Shown in pieces: positions 12,611-26,533 of a DNA stretch of 64,000 nt. How positions within the stretch are numbered: position 1 is the first letter of the stretch; every line of letters begins with the position of its first letter. Source of the DNA: Pagrus major (Eukaryota; Chordata; Actinopteri; Spariformes; Sparidae). A program made the translations under genes and the position numbers. The stretch spans positions 26,586,710 through 26,650,709 of the forward strand of contig NC_133218.1 in the NCBI RefSeq assembly GCF_040436345.1. Reading direction: 5' to 3'. Below the pieces are notes generated by a model. The model worked only from the letters and a program-made list of their open reading frames with translations. It made no database searches and had not been told where the DNA came from.

Positions 12611-13270
12611 CAATGTGCAGCAACAGGCACATAAGGAAGGTTAGAAATAGAGATGTAAAGAGAAATTGATACTTCAGACCTGACAATGCACAATGGATAA
12701 TATGCTCATCACTCCATGCACACGTACACACATACACAATATTTACAACCCCCCCACTGCCCCCTTTCCATTGCTGAACTGCAGCGTCTTAGACAAAGAA
12801 GAGACAGCAAGTCGAGTAATCAAACCTCAAACACTCACGTCATCTAACAATAACACACATAAACAGTTATGTCTGTCCGTTCCACTGTTCCACTGCTGCC
12901 CCTGGCCTCCTCTACTGTCTACCAACTCACTGATGTCAGAGAGTCAGGGACTACCCTCTGCCATCTATTTCATTCACTTCTCTATCTACCCCTCCTCTTC
13001 ATCCATTATCCTCCTCATCGTCACTGAGTCCCCTGAAGAAAAATTAAGCTTCCTCCTCCTTCCCCCGTCCAACCTGGAGGTCCAGGAAGGGTTTTAATGA
13101 TACTGCTGAGCCTCTCTATAACTCCTTGCCCACCCAAGATCTGTTTTTTTTTCTCTACAGCATGGCAACCAAGAAAAATCACAGAAAAAAGGGCATTCCT
13201 GAGTGATGCTGACCTGTTTCTACTGACAATTTCCACTAAAAGAAAGGAGAAAGAGCAAGAGGGTGAGCAG

Positions 13271-13300
13271 ACACACACACACAGAGAGAGAGAGAGAGAG
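13271..13300. repeat. Compound AC/AG microsatellite
   Basis: About six AC units followed by about nine AG units. Confidence 0.9.
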
Positions 13301-14185
13301 TAGAGACACATTAGTGAAAGTGTTATTCTATCAACAAAATCATGAGTGAACATACTGTCAATGCATACCTCAGTTACTCTGTCCCCACTTTAGGTTACTG
13401 TGAAACACTAATGATGTGTTGTCAGCATAGATTTACAACACTGCCCTGCAGTGTCAAATCTTGGTACTGCATCATCTGGGAAATCCCCTTCTGCAGCCAG
13501 TCAGACTGAGGATCATGCAGGCAAATCACAGTTGAGCAGAAGAGCTTGAAAAATGTATCTCTCCTTTTATTTTGTCTTGCTTTATTGGTGTACCGGTTCC
13601 CATCCTGGGGGTCGGTACAAATCTGAGGGTTCGCAAGATGATTAAGTTGATACAAATGAAAAAAATATACATTTCTGTTACAGAGAATGAAGTTTACTTC
13701 TTCTCACTTTTCCGACGTTGGAATACTGGCTGCTTTAGCATTGTTCGGCCTCTAAAACCTGTTCAGATGAACCAGTCTGGGGAGAAAAATAACTGAACAC
13801 ATCTCATGTCCCTGCTATGGTCATGAAAGGTTCACAAGTCATGACACAGGGTCACACATCAAAAAGTTTGGGAACTACTATGTTAGCTCATATACTCTTC
13901 ATTATACTTCTCAATGTACAATATCTCTCTGTGCTCCTAAGAGCTGATCATTAAGTATCAATGCATACGATTCCCTGCCTGTACTACCTATAGAGGCATG
14001 TCACACAGGAATTTTGATGAACAGACAAAATGTACATGTGCATACACACTTTCAGGACGCACGTAACGCAGCACACACACACTTATGCTCTACATATCAA
14101 AAAACTGTAGCTGGTGATGTGAATGTGAAGATTTTGATGTCATATCTGTCACTGTGTTCAGGGCCTTCAGATGTCTTACACAACC

Positions 14186-14255
14186 TGTGTGTGTGATGAT
14201 CTGAGTGTGTAATGATCTGTGTGTGTGATGATCTGTGTGTGTGATAATACGAGTG
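14186..14255. repeat. Short minisatellite, unit near 18 bp
   Basis: Four imperfect tandem copies of a unit that reads roughly GTGTGTGATGATCTGT. Confidence 0.7.
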
Positions 14256-14563
14256 TGCATATTCAGAGTGACTGAAATGGTGCCGCATGTCGGTCCTATG
14301 TGAGTTGAGATATCTGCCGTACTGCTTGTCGTAGACTGGATGGAAATGGCTTTGCTCTGAAAGAACCCTCGAGGCTGCGGAGAGTGGAAAGGGAGACGGG
14401 ATGGGGGGGGGGGCCAAAAGGGATGTGTGTGTGTCTGTGTGTGTGCGAAAGGGGAGATTGATTTGAATAAAATCTTCTTGGTGAGTACTGTAGGGCCTCC
14501 AGGAGTTTTGTTAGAAGGAGGTGATGACAGGGGCAGGAGGAGGGCATAGACACTACACTGCGC

Positions 14564-14568
<5 letters not shown>

Positions 14569-14611
<43 letters not shown>
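14569..14611. repeat. GT microsatellite
   Basis: About 21 GT units without interruption. Confidence 0.95.
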
Positions 14612-14613
<2 letters not shown>

Positions 14614-17600
14614 TGGGTGTATAATAGCACCTGCCAATACAAGTCATGTGACAATCATCATTGGACCAAGTGATGTTTGATGTTTACGTGACAGACAGAT
14701 TTAAAACTCTCAAACACAGGTGGCTTAAAGGTTTAGCTTGTGTTCCTTGTTTTTAACTTGATATTTGGGGGTTGTGACAGATACACCAGGCTATAAATAT
14801 ACCTTGTCCCACCATATAATATATAACATAGTAGAGTTTCTGTAGTCAAAAATCACTGTACGTGCACGTGCAGGGCATTTGAATGCATTACTCATGGCAT
14901 CCTGTGTGCGTCTGTGCTTTCAGGGCACATCTGGCAGGCATTATTTTACAGTCGCACCGCAGGACTTCATACTTCACCAGAGAGACCTCCTGGGAACTGG
15001 ACATGTCAGTAAGACTGAGAGAGAATATTGGTACACTTTTAAGAAAAAACTACTTTTTTCAAGTAGTCTGACAGCAGTTCAAATAAAACGGTGTTTGATG
15101 CACAGCACGGAAGGTTGGAGCACAAATCAGAATCTAAAATACAAGTATTGTTATCTTTGAACACAGCGAACAGACAGTGAGGTATAAAATCAAAGTGCTC
15201 AAAGTGGAAAATCATTTATAAATCATGAAAATCACTGAGAAACAGCTCAGATAACAATCGGCTTCTTGACAGTTTTCAACGTGGACAATTTGACATCTTG
15301 TAGCAGGAAAAGCACACTGTTTATTTGCAAAAGCAGACAAAAACATGCTTAAAATGATTAAAACAACACCAGTTTGATTGATATTCCCTGGAGTGCATTT
15401 AAAAAATTGATCAAAACTAAGATTAATCAGGCTCTTAATGTGCTCTCTGAAACTACTCAGGGAGACAAGTGGATAAACATATCCCAAAGCAGACTTTCCA
15501 AGGTCCGTTTTACAGAAGTTGACTGAAGCCAGTCTGCAAAGCATGTTAAGTAAGTTCTTGTGTTAGTCTCTCAGATCCAACTCGTGTTTTATCTCAGATT
15601 CTTTCTCAATGACAGGTACAGTAGTGCCACACAACACTATGTCTATCCAGTGGCCCTCTGACCACGGCTTTATTTAGAGCTTTTCTGGCCTAAGCAGCTC
15701 CACTCACTACTCTCAACGGTCATCCTGCTAATACTGCTTGACCTGTTGTTTCTGTCACAGCTTAAAAGTTCAAGAACACCTAACACAGATGTTTTCTCTC
15801 AGTTGGCCTGATTAGACCTCTCCCCCTGGACTAAGTAGAGTTATACAAACCAGGCTTGATCGACAGCTCTTTTGTTACTTTAATCACTCAGCGCCTTCCT
15901 TCCTTTTTCTGCCATCTTTTTACCTCTTTTTCTGTCTTCCTGCTGTTCCTGCTGCTCTTCTTCTGTCTATTATAGGCCCTGTAGATTATGTAGATTTGTT
16001 CTTGCCCCGCATACATGGACACATGGAGGTATTCCGTACGTAAGTCTCAAATCACAATTGCAAATATTTAACCGCTTGATATACATTTTCTAGTTTCCTG
16101 TCCTCACTTTTACCCTGATGGATGTGAACTGGGAGCAGGAGGTCACAATGTTCAGGAAATCGTTATTGACTACAATAAGGATTAAAGAAAGGCTGCTCAG
16201 CGTTTTTTTTTTTAAAGTCCTTCAACACATGGTCTACACATGATCGAGTGCTGCAGTCGCTGCTGAGTCAAACACCGAGTCAGTGGTTAGAGCTCGGCTC
16301 AAAAACAATGTCATCATATCATTTATAAACAAGGGCTGATAGATGTGTACTAAAGAAAAACACATTTTTTGTGTTGTTTTTAAAAATCAGATTAACTGAA
16401 GATGTTCTTTTCCTTTCCTTTCTTTTTCCTCAGCTTCTTAGTCAGATTCTTTGTTTGTCCTTTGATTACCGTATGTCAAAATGTCTGCTGTTAAAAAAGC
16501 AGTTCTTTGATATTATGAAATATTTAAAAAAGTGTTAATAAGAAAGAGGCTTTCTAACAGGCGACAGGAAGGACATGAAAGGTGCGAGAGCAGGAACACC
16601 GACGAGTCCTTTTTGTGTCTGCTAAAGTTTAACGTCTATTGTGTTTATCAAGGCTTGAAAAGCTGCTTATACCTTTGATGCCAGAAATAACAGCCATGCC
16701 TTGCTGCCAACCACAGCTCTGCATCCTGACAGGCAGGAAGTTAGGGTGTACATGCCATTACAGGGAGGTGACACAGGAAGTAAACCAAGCCAATGTGTCA
16801 GTTCCTTGACCGATAGTGATCATCTCTGGGCCTTAGGAACATGTTACAACTGTCGGCACGGTTAAAAAACAGAGTTTTTGTGGCACTTGTTAAGTGTAAC
16901 AAGATGCATCTCAAAATCTTTTCATCAGCAGCAGTGATGCACGTCACATGCAGAATAGAGAGGGACAAGGAAAGTCAAACCTCTGGAGAGAAGCCTGGAC
17001 TTTCTCCTTGTTGTTTATTTATTCATTTATTTCTGCAGGATCTCTTCCCTCTCTCAAAGGTCAGAGGTGCAACGAAGGAATGTGTTTCCTCCGAACAAGG
17101 AAAAACTAACACGTCCAGCTCATACAGTGTCGTCGACTGGGCCACAGTTCATTTGGTTTTCTGGACCATACTCCCCTGCTTCATTAGACTTATAAAAAAA
17201 TATTCTCCACTCAAAGTAATGTTAAAAGAAAATACAAGATAGCTTTATCACAGAGCTTCTACTTTCCCTTGTACCTAACCACATCGTAGCTGTAGTTGAC
17301 CTCTCCCCTCTTTCCCAGAGTGGCATAGCCTGGTTGGAGCCTGTGTGTGTGTCCTCGGTGACATGAGGTTGACCTAATCCACTTTCACCTGTACTTGTCA
17401 GTCAGTCACGAGGCCCCTCCCAGGCCTGAGGCTCCGGGCCCCTCCCATCGGAATAAAAACCTTGAAAAGTCTTGACATACTTCTGATGAACATTCCTCCC
17501 TTCTCAGGTCACTGAGACCCAATGGAAGAAGGCTCCAGCGGGGGAAGAAGAGGAAGGAGAGAAGGAGGGGAGAGGAAGCGATGAGGACAGAACAAGAGAG

Positions 17601-17974
17601 CAGATGAGTGGGAGACAGAATGTGAGGAGAAGGAGTGATCAGAGGCCCTGATGGTGTTTCCCTGCTGGGTCGTGAGTGGTCCATGTGGAACCGGAGATCC
17701 TGGGACACCTGTTCTCTGTCGCAGATGTTCACAAACTATCTCTCACTCTGTCGTCCTTCTCTAGGTTACAGAATGATGTTCTGCTTGAAATGCAGGCAGC
17801 ATCTGTAGAGATACTTTTATGTCTGTTTTACTTGACCTTGTGTAACCTAGAAGCTCTAGTTGTTTGTGTTTTGTCAAGATCAAGAACATTAAAACTTACA
17901 CACACACACACACACAAACTGTATGCACACACACTCAAGCTTTATAGTAGCAGAAGCTCTTAAATCTCCTGCTC

Positions 17975-18008
17975 CTCCCTCCCTCCCTCCCTCCCTCCCT
18001 CCCTCCCC
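17975..18008. repeat. CCCT tetranucleotide microsatellite
   Basis: About eight consecutive CCCT units, strongly pyrimidine-rich on the plus strand. Confidence 0.9.
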
Positions 18009-18288
18009 CTGGCTGTCTGACACATCACCATCCTTCCTTCTGCTAATAACCAAAAAATAATGGTGCGGATGAAAACACGGGACTTCAGGGGCGAGAGGAA
18101 AGGCCAGCCGAAAAAACCGGGGACGGTGCTGCTCGCAAAGAGACGCCTGGAATAATGGGAAAGGAATGTGGTGTAACGACTCCCCTGGGACCGGCCCAGC
18201 CGAAGGCCCTCTGGCTCGGGAACAACAAACGGGAACGCTTGAGGAGCGCAAGGGTGCACACATAAGGGCTTTAACAGCACCCCCCACA

Positions 18289-18314
18289 TACACACACACA
18301 CACACACACACACA
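18289..18314. repeat. CA microsatellite
   Basis: About 13 CA units. Confidence 0.9.
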
Positions 18315-19489
18315 GATCCACACAAACACACTCATGCACTTACCCCCCACCCCCCCTTCCTGTGCCGACCTACTGGAGTCGGCTGTTGTTGTTGGCTGCC
18401 TGCCACCTTCGGAAGAAGCGCGCCCTCTCCCTCCTTCCCCTCTCTTCACTCCCTCCTTCCCTCTCTCTCTCTCTTCCTCATACTGCGAGCGAGCTGCCAG
18501 GGAAATGCTGATGACATGTCATCTTCGGAGAGGTCCCTGGAAAAAGTGATTACCGCCCACCCTCGTCCCTATCAAATAATCCTATTCCTTGCCTGCAACC
18601 CCGCCTTCCAGCCTATTCAGCACTCGGTATCCACTCCACCTCCCTCTTGCTGTCTCTCCATCTCCTTCTGTAACCTTCCTGTCGTTGTGTGTGAATGTGT
18701 GTGGCTGTGTGTGTCTTCATGCGTGTGCATGAGTGTATTTCTTGGTATTAGCAGCCGGATCACCTGTCCTTTGCCCCAGTGAGGAGTAAATGGCTTTATT
18801 CTCAATCCCTGACAAACGCATTTCCACATGCAGTCGCAGCTGTCAAGAGTTGCATTTTCTCCTCAGGTTGTGCCCTTTAGCCCGTGTAATCTTAAATGTG
18901 TGCGAGTGTGTGTGTGCATGTATGTGTGTGTGTGTGAGCAGTGTATTCAAGCGAGGTAGGAAAGCCCCTTGTCTCCTGTTCATTTTGCCCCAGTGAACAG
19001 AGGTGCTGTCTGATACATGAGGTGCCTGACATTCACACAACTTGCATAAGGAGCCTTTAATTCCCTGCACACACACACACACACAATCTCTTCTCATGGC
19101 TTGTCTGGATTCCTGGGGTGTGTTGGTCACGCGAGGAGCAGTGTGAGTGCTGAGTGTGAGCCAGCAGTCAGAAGAGGAGGAAGGATGGAGGCAGCCTGGG
19201 CTGCAGCGTTTGGGTCGAGGCCATCTTTACATTCAGCCTTTTGACTCACAGCTTGGGCCCTGTTGCCAGAACCATTAAACCGCTATGAACTCTGAATTTC
19301 CAAAGGATGTCTTGGAAGACAGCGAGGAATAAATTGTGTGTTGGATTTGCTGGATGTTGTGGATCTGTTAATAATTGTGGTAGTGATAAAAGACGTTTTT
19401 TATTTTTTGGTGGATGATGTGCAGACTCTATTTCTCTTAAATTAGGTAAATGTCATGATATCTTTACTTTCAGTGTGTAAATCCCCAAT

Positions 19490-20500
19490 TTCTGGTGTTT
19501 CACTTTGTACTTCTAGTGGCTCTATGAATGGCTTTGTCAGTCGTTTGGTCGGTCAGCGGACCACTTTTGTTCAGACTGAAATATGTCAACCACTACTGGA
19601 TGAATTCCCACAAAATTCTGCACAGACATTCATTGTCTCCTAAGGATTGAGGCAATCAAAGTTTGCTCTTATCCAGTGAAATATGGCAACATTTGGTAAG
19701 GATATTCATGGTTCCCAGATGATGAATTGCGTCAGTGATGCCTTGATGTTTCCTCTGACGTCACAATGAGGTTGACATTTGTGGTTTTGAGTGAAATATC
19801 TCAGCAGCTGTTGGGTAGAATAGCAACTGAAAAATGACATTCCCATCAGCCTCAGCTCTGCTTTGGCTGAATCCAAAAGTCCACTCTCAGAACTTGCCGA
19901 CTGAGCCCTCTTGGACTTCAGTTGCACATACAGTACTTAGTGTGTTCACTGGCATCACATCGTGTTTGCAAGGGCATGAGACTGCAAGGCTAATATACAT
20001 AAGCACTGATTGAAAGGCCTTAAGACTACAATAATAAAATGCATTTTTATTACCTCTACAGACTATGTGTCTCCATATTTCTGTATCACAATGTGGTTGG
20101 ATATTATATTTGGCCTACATGATTCAAGTAATGTTTTATTAAAGTATTTTTTTTACACAACCATAATATGTTCTTTTATGTCACATCCATATTGCAATGA
20201 ATTGTGGGTAATTAATTCAGTGAAGGTCATTGAAGTCTGCAGAAAGTGTGCTTGAGGGCCCTTGTGGACTGGATAAATTGTGTCTTGGACAGCAACCAGC
20301 ACTTGCAGACTTCCCATGAAAGTCTGCAAGACTGATGAAGTCCCAACATTTGGATGCAGCCTTTGTATTTAGAGCTAATTAGCAAATATTAGCATGTTTA
20401 CATGCCAAAATGAGATGGCATGGTAAACATTACACCTTCTAAACATCAGCATGTTAGCATCGTCACTGTTAGCATCATAGCATGCATTTAACTCACTAGA
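19490..20500. repeat. Old dispersed fish repeat
   Basis: The tract carries phrases typical of a repeat that is very common in percomorph genomes: GTGAAATATCTCAGCAGCTG with CAGACATTCAT near the left end, and serial TTAGCAT/TAGCATG words near 20380-20490. It appears diverged and possibly interrupted by unrelated sequence at about 19950-20370. Its class cannot be decided from one copy. Confidence 0.5.
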
Positions 20501-21892
20501 CTCTTGTTTCTTGATTAATTTTTTTACAGGGCATCATGATCGCTGCTGATCATCTGCACTATATGATCACACAGCCCGTTGTTGCTGCCGCTGTGAAGTG
20601 CATCACCTAAATACAGGGGTGCAAAACGGGTGCAAAAATAGACACTTGTATGTTTGAGGATGACATTTTACTGCTTTCAGTTATTTTTGTTCACCTTTCC
20701 CTTTTTTGTTGCCAATGAAACAGTAAACTCAAAGTGTAGGAATCAAGTAACCATCTCCAGAGAGCAAGTCCTTTCCTCTCCTATGCTCCTCTCCTTCTCT
20801 CTATTCTCCTGCTCTCCTCCATGACAACCGCTTTCTCAATTCCCCCTCCCGAGCCATGCCGGGCTAAGGGCCAGAGTCGTGCTTGAGAGCGAAAGAGCCC
20901 CTCTTTCTTCTTCTTTCTTTCTCTCAGACAACACAATTCCATCACATTGAAACCGCAGTCTTCAGTACTTATAGGCTTTGTCTTTTCCTAAGAAGGTCTT
21001 TGCAGGCAGGATCACACAGCATGCATAAGATAGGGTGTCAAGGGTTCGCTTTGGCAGCAGAGAAACAAGAATAAAGCTTGTCATTCCTCACTTGTGTTAA
21101 ATAATAACCATTTTCAGAGAGATGAGAAGAACTCAGAGCATCCTTCTGAGCTTAATCTTGAATTTCTTCAAGACATCTCTATATTAAATCCATTTCACTA
21201 ATTATTCTGTCCCGATCAGACTATCTCTTTATACAACAGTGCTCTTGTCTCTTGTGATATCAGCAAACAGAAACAAGCACGATTGTTTCGTTTGGTTGAT
21301 AAAACAAGCTGCCAGACTTGGAGACAGCTCTCGTTTACACCACTAAATGTCTCCGATATTGAAAAGTGCTGTACTGTGTGCTGGACTGTGCTTGTTTTTC
21401 TAAAAGAAGAAATCATTAATTTCTTTACCAAACCTCAGCAGATGAATCTCAACAGTCCATGATGGATAAAATCTGCTGTTTTGTCTACGTTCCAGAGCCG
21501 GTGTTGTAATTCTGTTAGTGTAACTGAGTCATTCTGGCTCCGGCTGCGTTTGTCACATCCAGTTGTGTTCGCCTCTGTGAGTGTGTATGCGGTATGAATC
21601 ATATGTGTGATTGTGCACATGTCTGAGTCTGCATCTATTCCTGTTTGCACGAGGAATTGAGTGTGTGAATGCATGTGTTTGTGGTGCATTGCTCACCCCC
21701 AGATGTGCCAGGCAGGTGGCCGCATTACTCTCCTCTGAGCCACACTGCAGGCAGGGGAGGCCACTCTCAACAGCTCATATACAAACTCTCATATATCGCC
21801 GTTTACCTGACGACAGAAGGAGAACAGAATCAAAAAAGCAGCCTCTATGCACTTAATCACCTTTTACGTGCATGTATGTGCAAGTTCTCTCT

Positions 21893-21893
<1 letters not shown>

Positions 21894-21928
<35 letters not shown>
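21894..21928. repeat. GT microsatellite
   Basis: About 17 GT units. Confidence 0.95.
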
Positions 21929-21930
<2 letters not shown>

Positions 21931-24274
21931 TGGTTGAGCACATGTGTGTTTATCATGATGCCTCACCTCAGCTCTCCCACAGCTTCCCGGCAACTTCCCG
22001 AGGATGAAAGCGAGTGAAACCCCAGACTAGCGGGGCTCCACAGCCAATTAGGATTGTTTATTTAGCCAGCCACGGCCGCCTAGCAGAACAGGAGCACACA
22101 GCCAGCCACACAGCCCAGCTCTCTCCCTCTCTCTCTCTCTTTTTCCACTCCTTTAAACTCCTTTGGCTCCATCGCCTCTCTTGCTTCTCGCCAGCCTTTG
22201 CCCACTTTCTCCAATTTTTACTACCCTCCAGTCAGATGCAACCTTTCCAGGATGTTCCAGAAGTCCTAAGCTGATAATCAATAAGTCGGAAATTGTTTGG
22301 TTTGTTTAGTCAGTGGTTTCTTTGTTTGTTTAGGGATGCAATTGCTGCTACTTGCATTAGTGGCCATAATCAGCCCCTCACTCAGCACTTAAAGCACACA
22401 CATACTCTACGTGCACACATAGACTTTTTCTCTCCAGCTCTTTGATATGCATCCTCTGGTAACATAATAGTCTAGTTGTGGTAAAGCCTGTCATACATTG
22501 TTGAATATCCAAGCAGTCCAGCGTCTGCGTTTATCCAATCTCCCATTGTTGGACTGAGATCATGACAGTGTTGTGGTTTCTCCCTGATTTCTGACCAGTA
22601 TAAATCCTACAGCCTTTTGTCTGCAAAATACTGACGTGGTGAGTTATCGCTGTACAGGGGTTCTCACGCATTTGGGCAATGACCAAGACAGGACTTATTT
22701 ATTGGAAAAAAACAAAACAAATTCCACACATCCCGCATGGGCATCAGGTCTCCTATGTCCCTTTACACCAGCCATGGCGTCCCAAGTTTTTCCTGCTTGA
22801 GTTCACATTCACGTGGGATTCAGAGGGGAGAGTAGCCTTCACCCAGCATCCCCTCCCTCATCCATCACCATGATTCGGTGCTCCACATCTTCTCCCCTTC
22901 CCTTCTTCTCCCTCTCTAACTAACCCCACTCCTGTCCCTCTCTTTCTCCAACCTACCGCTCTTTTTTCCTAGTCTTCTCATCAGCACAAACTTCCCATGA
23001 TGGATTGGCTCGCTGACTGATGCCTGGAGGGGGGATTTAATGTTGTGTGTGCATTGGAGTGTGTGTTGAGGGGTATTGGACAGAGGAGAGAGAGCTGGAG
23101 TGGGGAAGCAACACGATATCCAGCTAAGATACATTTAGCTTGCGTGGGATAGCTTAGCAGGGGAAAGATAAGTCTTTATCGAGTTAACCACTCTAATCAC
23201 ACCTCATACATTCTTAAACACACAAGGAGTGATCGGGATTGAGGCTGAGAGGTGTTCGTTCTGGAAAAAATCAGCCGGATGAGTCCTCTTCCAGTTCCCC
23301 TCCAACAACCAAGATACACAACACACACTCAAAGTAACACACGCATGTATGCATGCATGCATAAGTGCGCACGGGGCGCCTGGGGCTTGTGCTTCCAGGA
23401 GAGTGGAAAATGTAAAAGGATCTTTGTGCACCTCTGCACACGCCTGCTGTGCTAGGGCTCCGGGGGAAGTACCTGTTTACTCCGACACACACTCAGTAAC
23501 CCAATCAGTGTGTCGGACAGGTACTGAAGGGCCAAATGGGCTGCACGTCCCTCGCTGGGCAACAGGCCAACCTGACAGAGTTCACCCTGAGGTCACAGAG
23601 CAGACAAACATAACCCCTCCAGGTAAAAGCATGCAAACAGGACAAAAGCATCCTAGTGAGACATGTTTATTGTATGTGAATGGCTTTTTGTGGTTATACA
23701 GCTGCCAGTACAGATGAGCAAGAACAGAGAATTGACACACAAAGTTTGAGTGAGTTAGTTTACTCATAGAGCAGCTCAGTGCAGGAATAAAGGTCTGTTC
23801 ACTGACTGGTTCCACATGGGTGCCTGTGGTCTGGGCCTGTCGTGACCACAGTGTGTGTGCGTGTGTGTGCGTGTGTGTCCACTAACCCTTCCTCTACCAT
23901 CACTTAACAACGTGGGCATGACTGTGGAGAGCCAAAGATCATGGAAACCAAAAGCTGAATGACATCATTTAACAAGAACTGACAGGACTTTGATGAGTAA
24001 ACCTGGGCGGCTGAGAATTAGTAAAATACAGCATTGACTAATTTCTTAGCGTTCCTTGTGTGGGTGTACTCTGGGTGTACCACCTGAACGTGTCATCAAC
24101 CCTAAACTCTGGAGGAGAAAATAAACACTTGAAACTCTAAAACAAGTTTTAATTGTGATATTCTTTACATTTTTTATGGTTTATGTAGTTGTTTTTGGCA
24201 CAGATTATATTTTTGACAAACCTTTTTTCAATACCTTTTTAAATTATGGAAAGTCATCAAAATGTGAAATGCAA

Positions 24275-24496
24275 TTTAAAGGAGACCTATTATGCTTTGC
24301 ACAGCTGCTCTGTTGTTGTTAGCGGTGCTGGCTCAGGTGTGTGTAAGCTGACCAATCAGAGCAGACTTTGTACTGAGGAGGCCGTTCTTAAAGAGACTAA
24401 AGAGTTTTTTGAGCACTAAAGCATATAAACCTGTTCTAGCATTGCCCCAAATTAAAATTATGAACCTGAAAATTAGCATAATATGTCTCCTTTAAA
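24275..24496. mobile_element. MITE, 222 bp, with 21-bp terminal inverted repeats
   Basis: The ends at 24275-24295 and 24476-24496 are inverted copies matching at 20 of 21 positions, starting TTTAAAGGAGAC. The interior has no coding capacity. The structure fits a non-autonomous DNA transposon. The symmetrical TTTAAA ends make the exact target duplication ambiguous. Confidence 0.85.
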
Positions 24497-25677
24497 AAAA
24501 TTTCCATAGAACAGTTCAATTTTGAACCATTTTTACCTGGTTTTGGATGACAAATATCAGATTAGCGCTTTTGATTAAAAAAAAAGATACTGAAAAAACA
24601 GAATTTGAATTAAAGGGCTCACATGATCTAGAGGAATGATGTCTTTTCAAACTTATAGACTGCTCTTTGTGACAAAAATAATATATAATAATAATAATTC
24701 CTCATACATCGGAGTAGGAACTTCAGGCAAACTTTGTAATGGATATGTTCAGAGAAGTTGAGTTATAATAGTAGATTTTAGTGGCTGTTATTGGTCAATG
24801 TTTTAATAAACTATTAGAATTTGAGCAAAAGTCTTTAAAATAATAGAATTGAAAATCTTTTATAATATCTTATAAGCAAATCCATTAACTGCAGCCCATA
24901 CTGTCATACCTAATGCATTTACCAACTAAATAAAAGCATCCAAGACTTTTTTGGGGGTAAAAAGTCCCTATTTGGTGTGAGCGAAATCCCAGCACTAGTT
25001 CTAAAATCTTTTTTTGGTCATCAGCATCTAGTATTTCCCTTTGTGTCAGAGTGGTCACAGGTCAGAGTGAGCCAGAAAGAAAAATGTATTTTAGACTGGA
25101 AAACTACACAAAAATAGACCAGCTAATGGAAATTTAAGCGTTTCCACTGAGTTTTGTGACCTCTGCGGTGAAACGCTGGCTCACATTAAAGGGCAGCTAA
25201 CGCAAAAGATAAAAGTCGTTTTCCATCAACGGCACATCCAGCATGGTAAGGCCTCATCTCTCTGCTCTCCGGGTTGGATGGATAGATAATATAGATGGTC
25301 ATGCACAATCAATCTCCCTAAGTCAGCCCCATGTGGAAACACCTTTAGAAAAAAACGCTGTCTGGACTGTGTTCGGTACATCGCAGTCTTTCTCTCAAGT
25401 CTCTCTGACTTACTGTCAAGTTGGCAGAGCTGTTGCTGGCCTGCAGACTGGCAGAGCCTATTGTTTTCATTTCCCTTCCATTAAACACCGCCTTGGGAGA
25501 AAAGAGAGGGAAAGTAGGAGAGGAGAGTGAAGAGGAGGGGTGGGGAACCATCTTGGGAGGATCTGTTGCTACTAGACAGTGTGTTTATCATAACAGCTGC
25601 TGTCCACAGGGGAAACTTGGCAGGCTACATCAAAGGCTCATTCACAGCCCACCTCTGCCATCTGACACACACAACAG

Positions 25678-25703
25678 GCACACACACACACACACACACA
25701 CAC
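25678..25703. repeat. CA microsatellite
   Basis: About 13 CA units. Confidence 0.9.
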
Positions 25704-26441
25704 TCACAGAAAGACGTGCTATCCTCTCATTCAATGTGAAAAAGATATTACAAGAAAAGTGCTATAAAAGGGCTAATTCTCAGGTTAAAGGAAGTTATGT
25801 TCCAGCCTTTATTACCTAAATCGTTAGCTCTCGGCGGTGAGGTCTGTTTTTACGATTGTTCTGGCTTTTGTGTAAATGAATTAAAGTTCCATTTGAGTGG
25901 CGCCCCTTGTATATGCCAACACATTCTTCAGATTGAGAGCTGCGCTGGCCTCGCTTCAACACATTTCTCTCACAGACTCTTGTTAATAGGGAGCAGTCCT
26001 TACAATCCCTCCCCTCAAGACAGAGAGAGAAAGAGAGCCGGAGAGAGAGGGTAGGGGAAGCCAACGCCAGTGTTTTTATACAGCAATTTTACCAGACTCC
26101 TCAAAGGCTCGGAGGATGAGGTTACAATTTATTTCCTTGTTAAGTCTCCCCACGCTCACTGCCTAACCACGTCACTCTGCTGCCATCCTGAGGCCGAAAA
26201 AAATCAACTGCTAACTGTTCTTACCAGTTCACAGTTACACAATGTAATGAAGGGGAGGTTTTGTTTTTTAAAGGAATTTTCCAGTACAAATATCAGTCAA
26301 ACAGTGTGATCAGCTCAGTGTAGCTGGATTCATGGATGTCGTGGGATTGTGTTGCAACTCTTATAGCAAAACAATTAATAAAGGTTTTAATCCACAGTTT
26401 TTACTCTACTATAGGTTTACCTTTTTTTTAAAAAAAAAAAA

Positions 26442-26442
26442 A

Positions 26443-26531
<89 letters not shown>
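26442..26531. repeat. Long AT microsatellite
   Basis: About 45 alternating AT units, preceded by a T-run and an A-run at about 26421-26441. The tract is self-complementary and able to form a hairpin or cruciform. The open frame through it (repeating Tyr-Ile) is not a gene. Confidence 0.97.

Positions 26532-26533
<2 letters not shown>

Larger units (their letters stand above)
9701..24274. other. Intergenic gene desert, left part
   Basis: No gene is supported. Open frames here either pass through simple repeats or lack homologous domains. Recognisable contents are a foldback repeat (10894-11152), a tRNA-derived SINE (11490-11631), several microsatellites (listed separately), a CT/CCCT-rich tract near 17975, and an older dispersed repeat (about 19490-20500). 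Two non-repetitive GC-balanced blocks (about 18035-18245 and 21990-22090) resemble conserved non-coding DNA but cannot be tested without an alignment. Confidence 0.5.

Noticed and set aside
12462-12644. Frame with repeated Tyr-Leu-Ser-Ile
   Set aside because: It is the translation of the TATC microsatellite.
14090-14647. A 185-codon minus-strand frame
   Set aside because: It runs through the GT microsatellite and the minisatellite and is made largely of repeated His-Thr. It is a low-complexity artefact.
17889-18549. Overlapping frames of 120-186 codons on both strands
   Set aside because: They cross CA and CCCT tracts and show no domain. High GC content locally keeps frames open.
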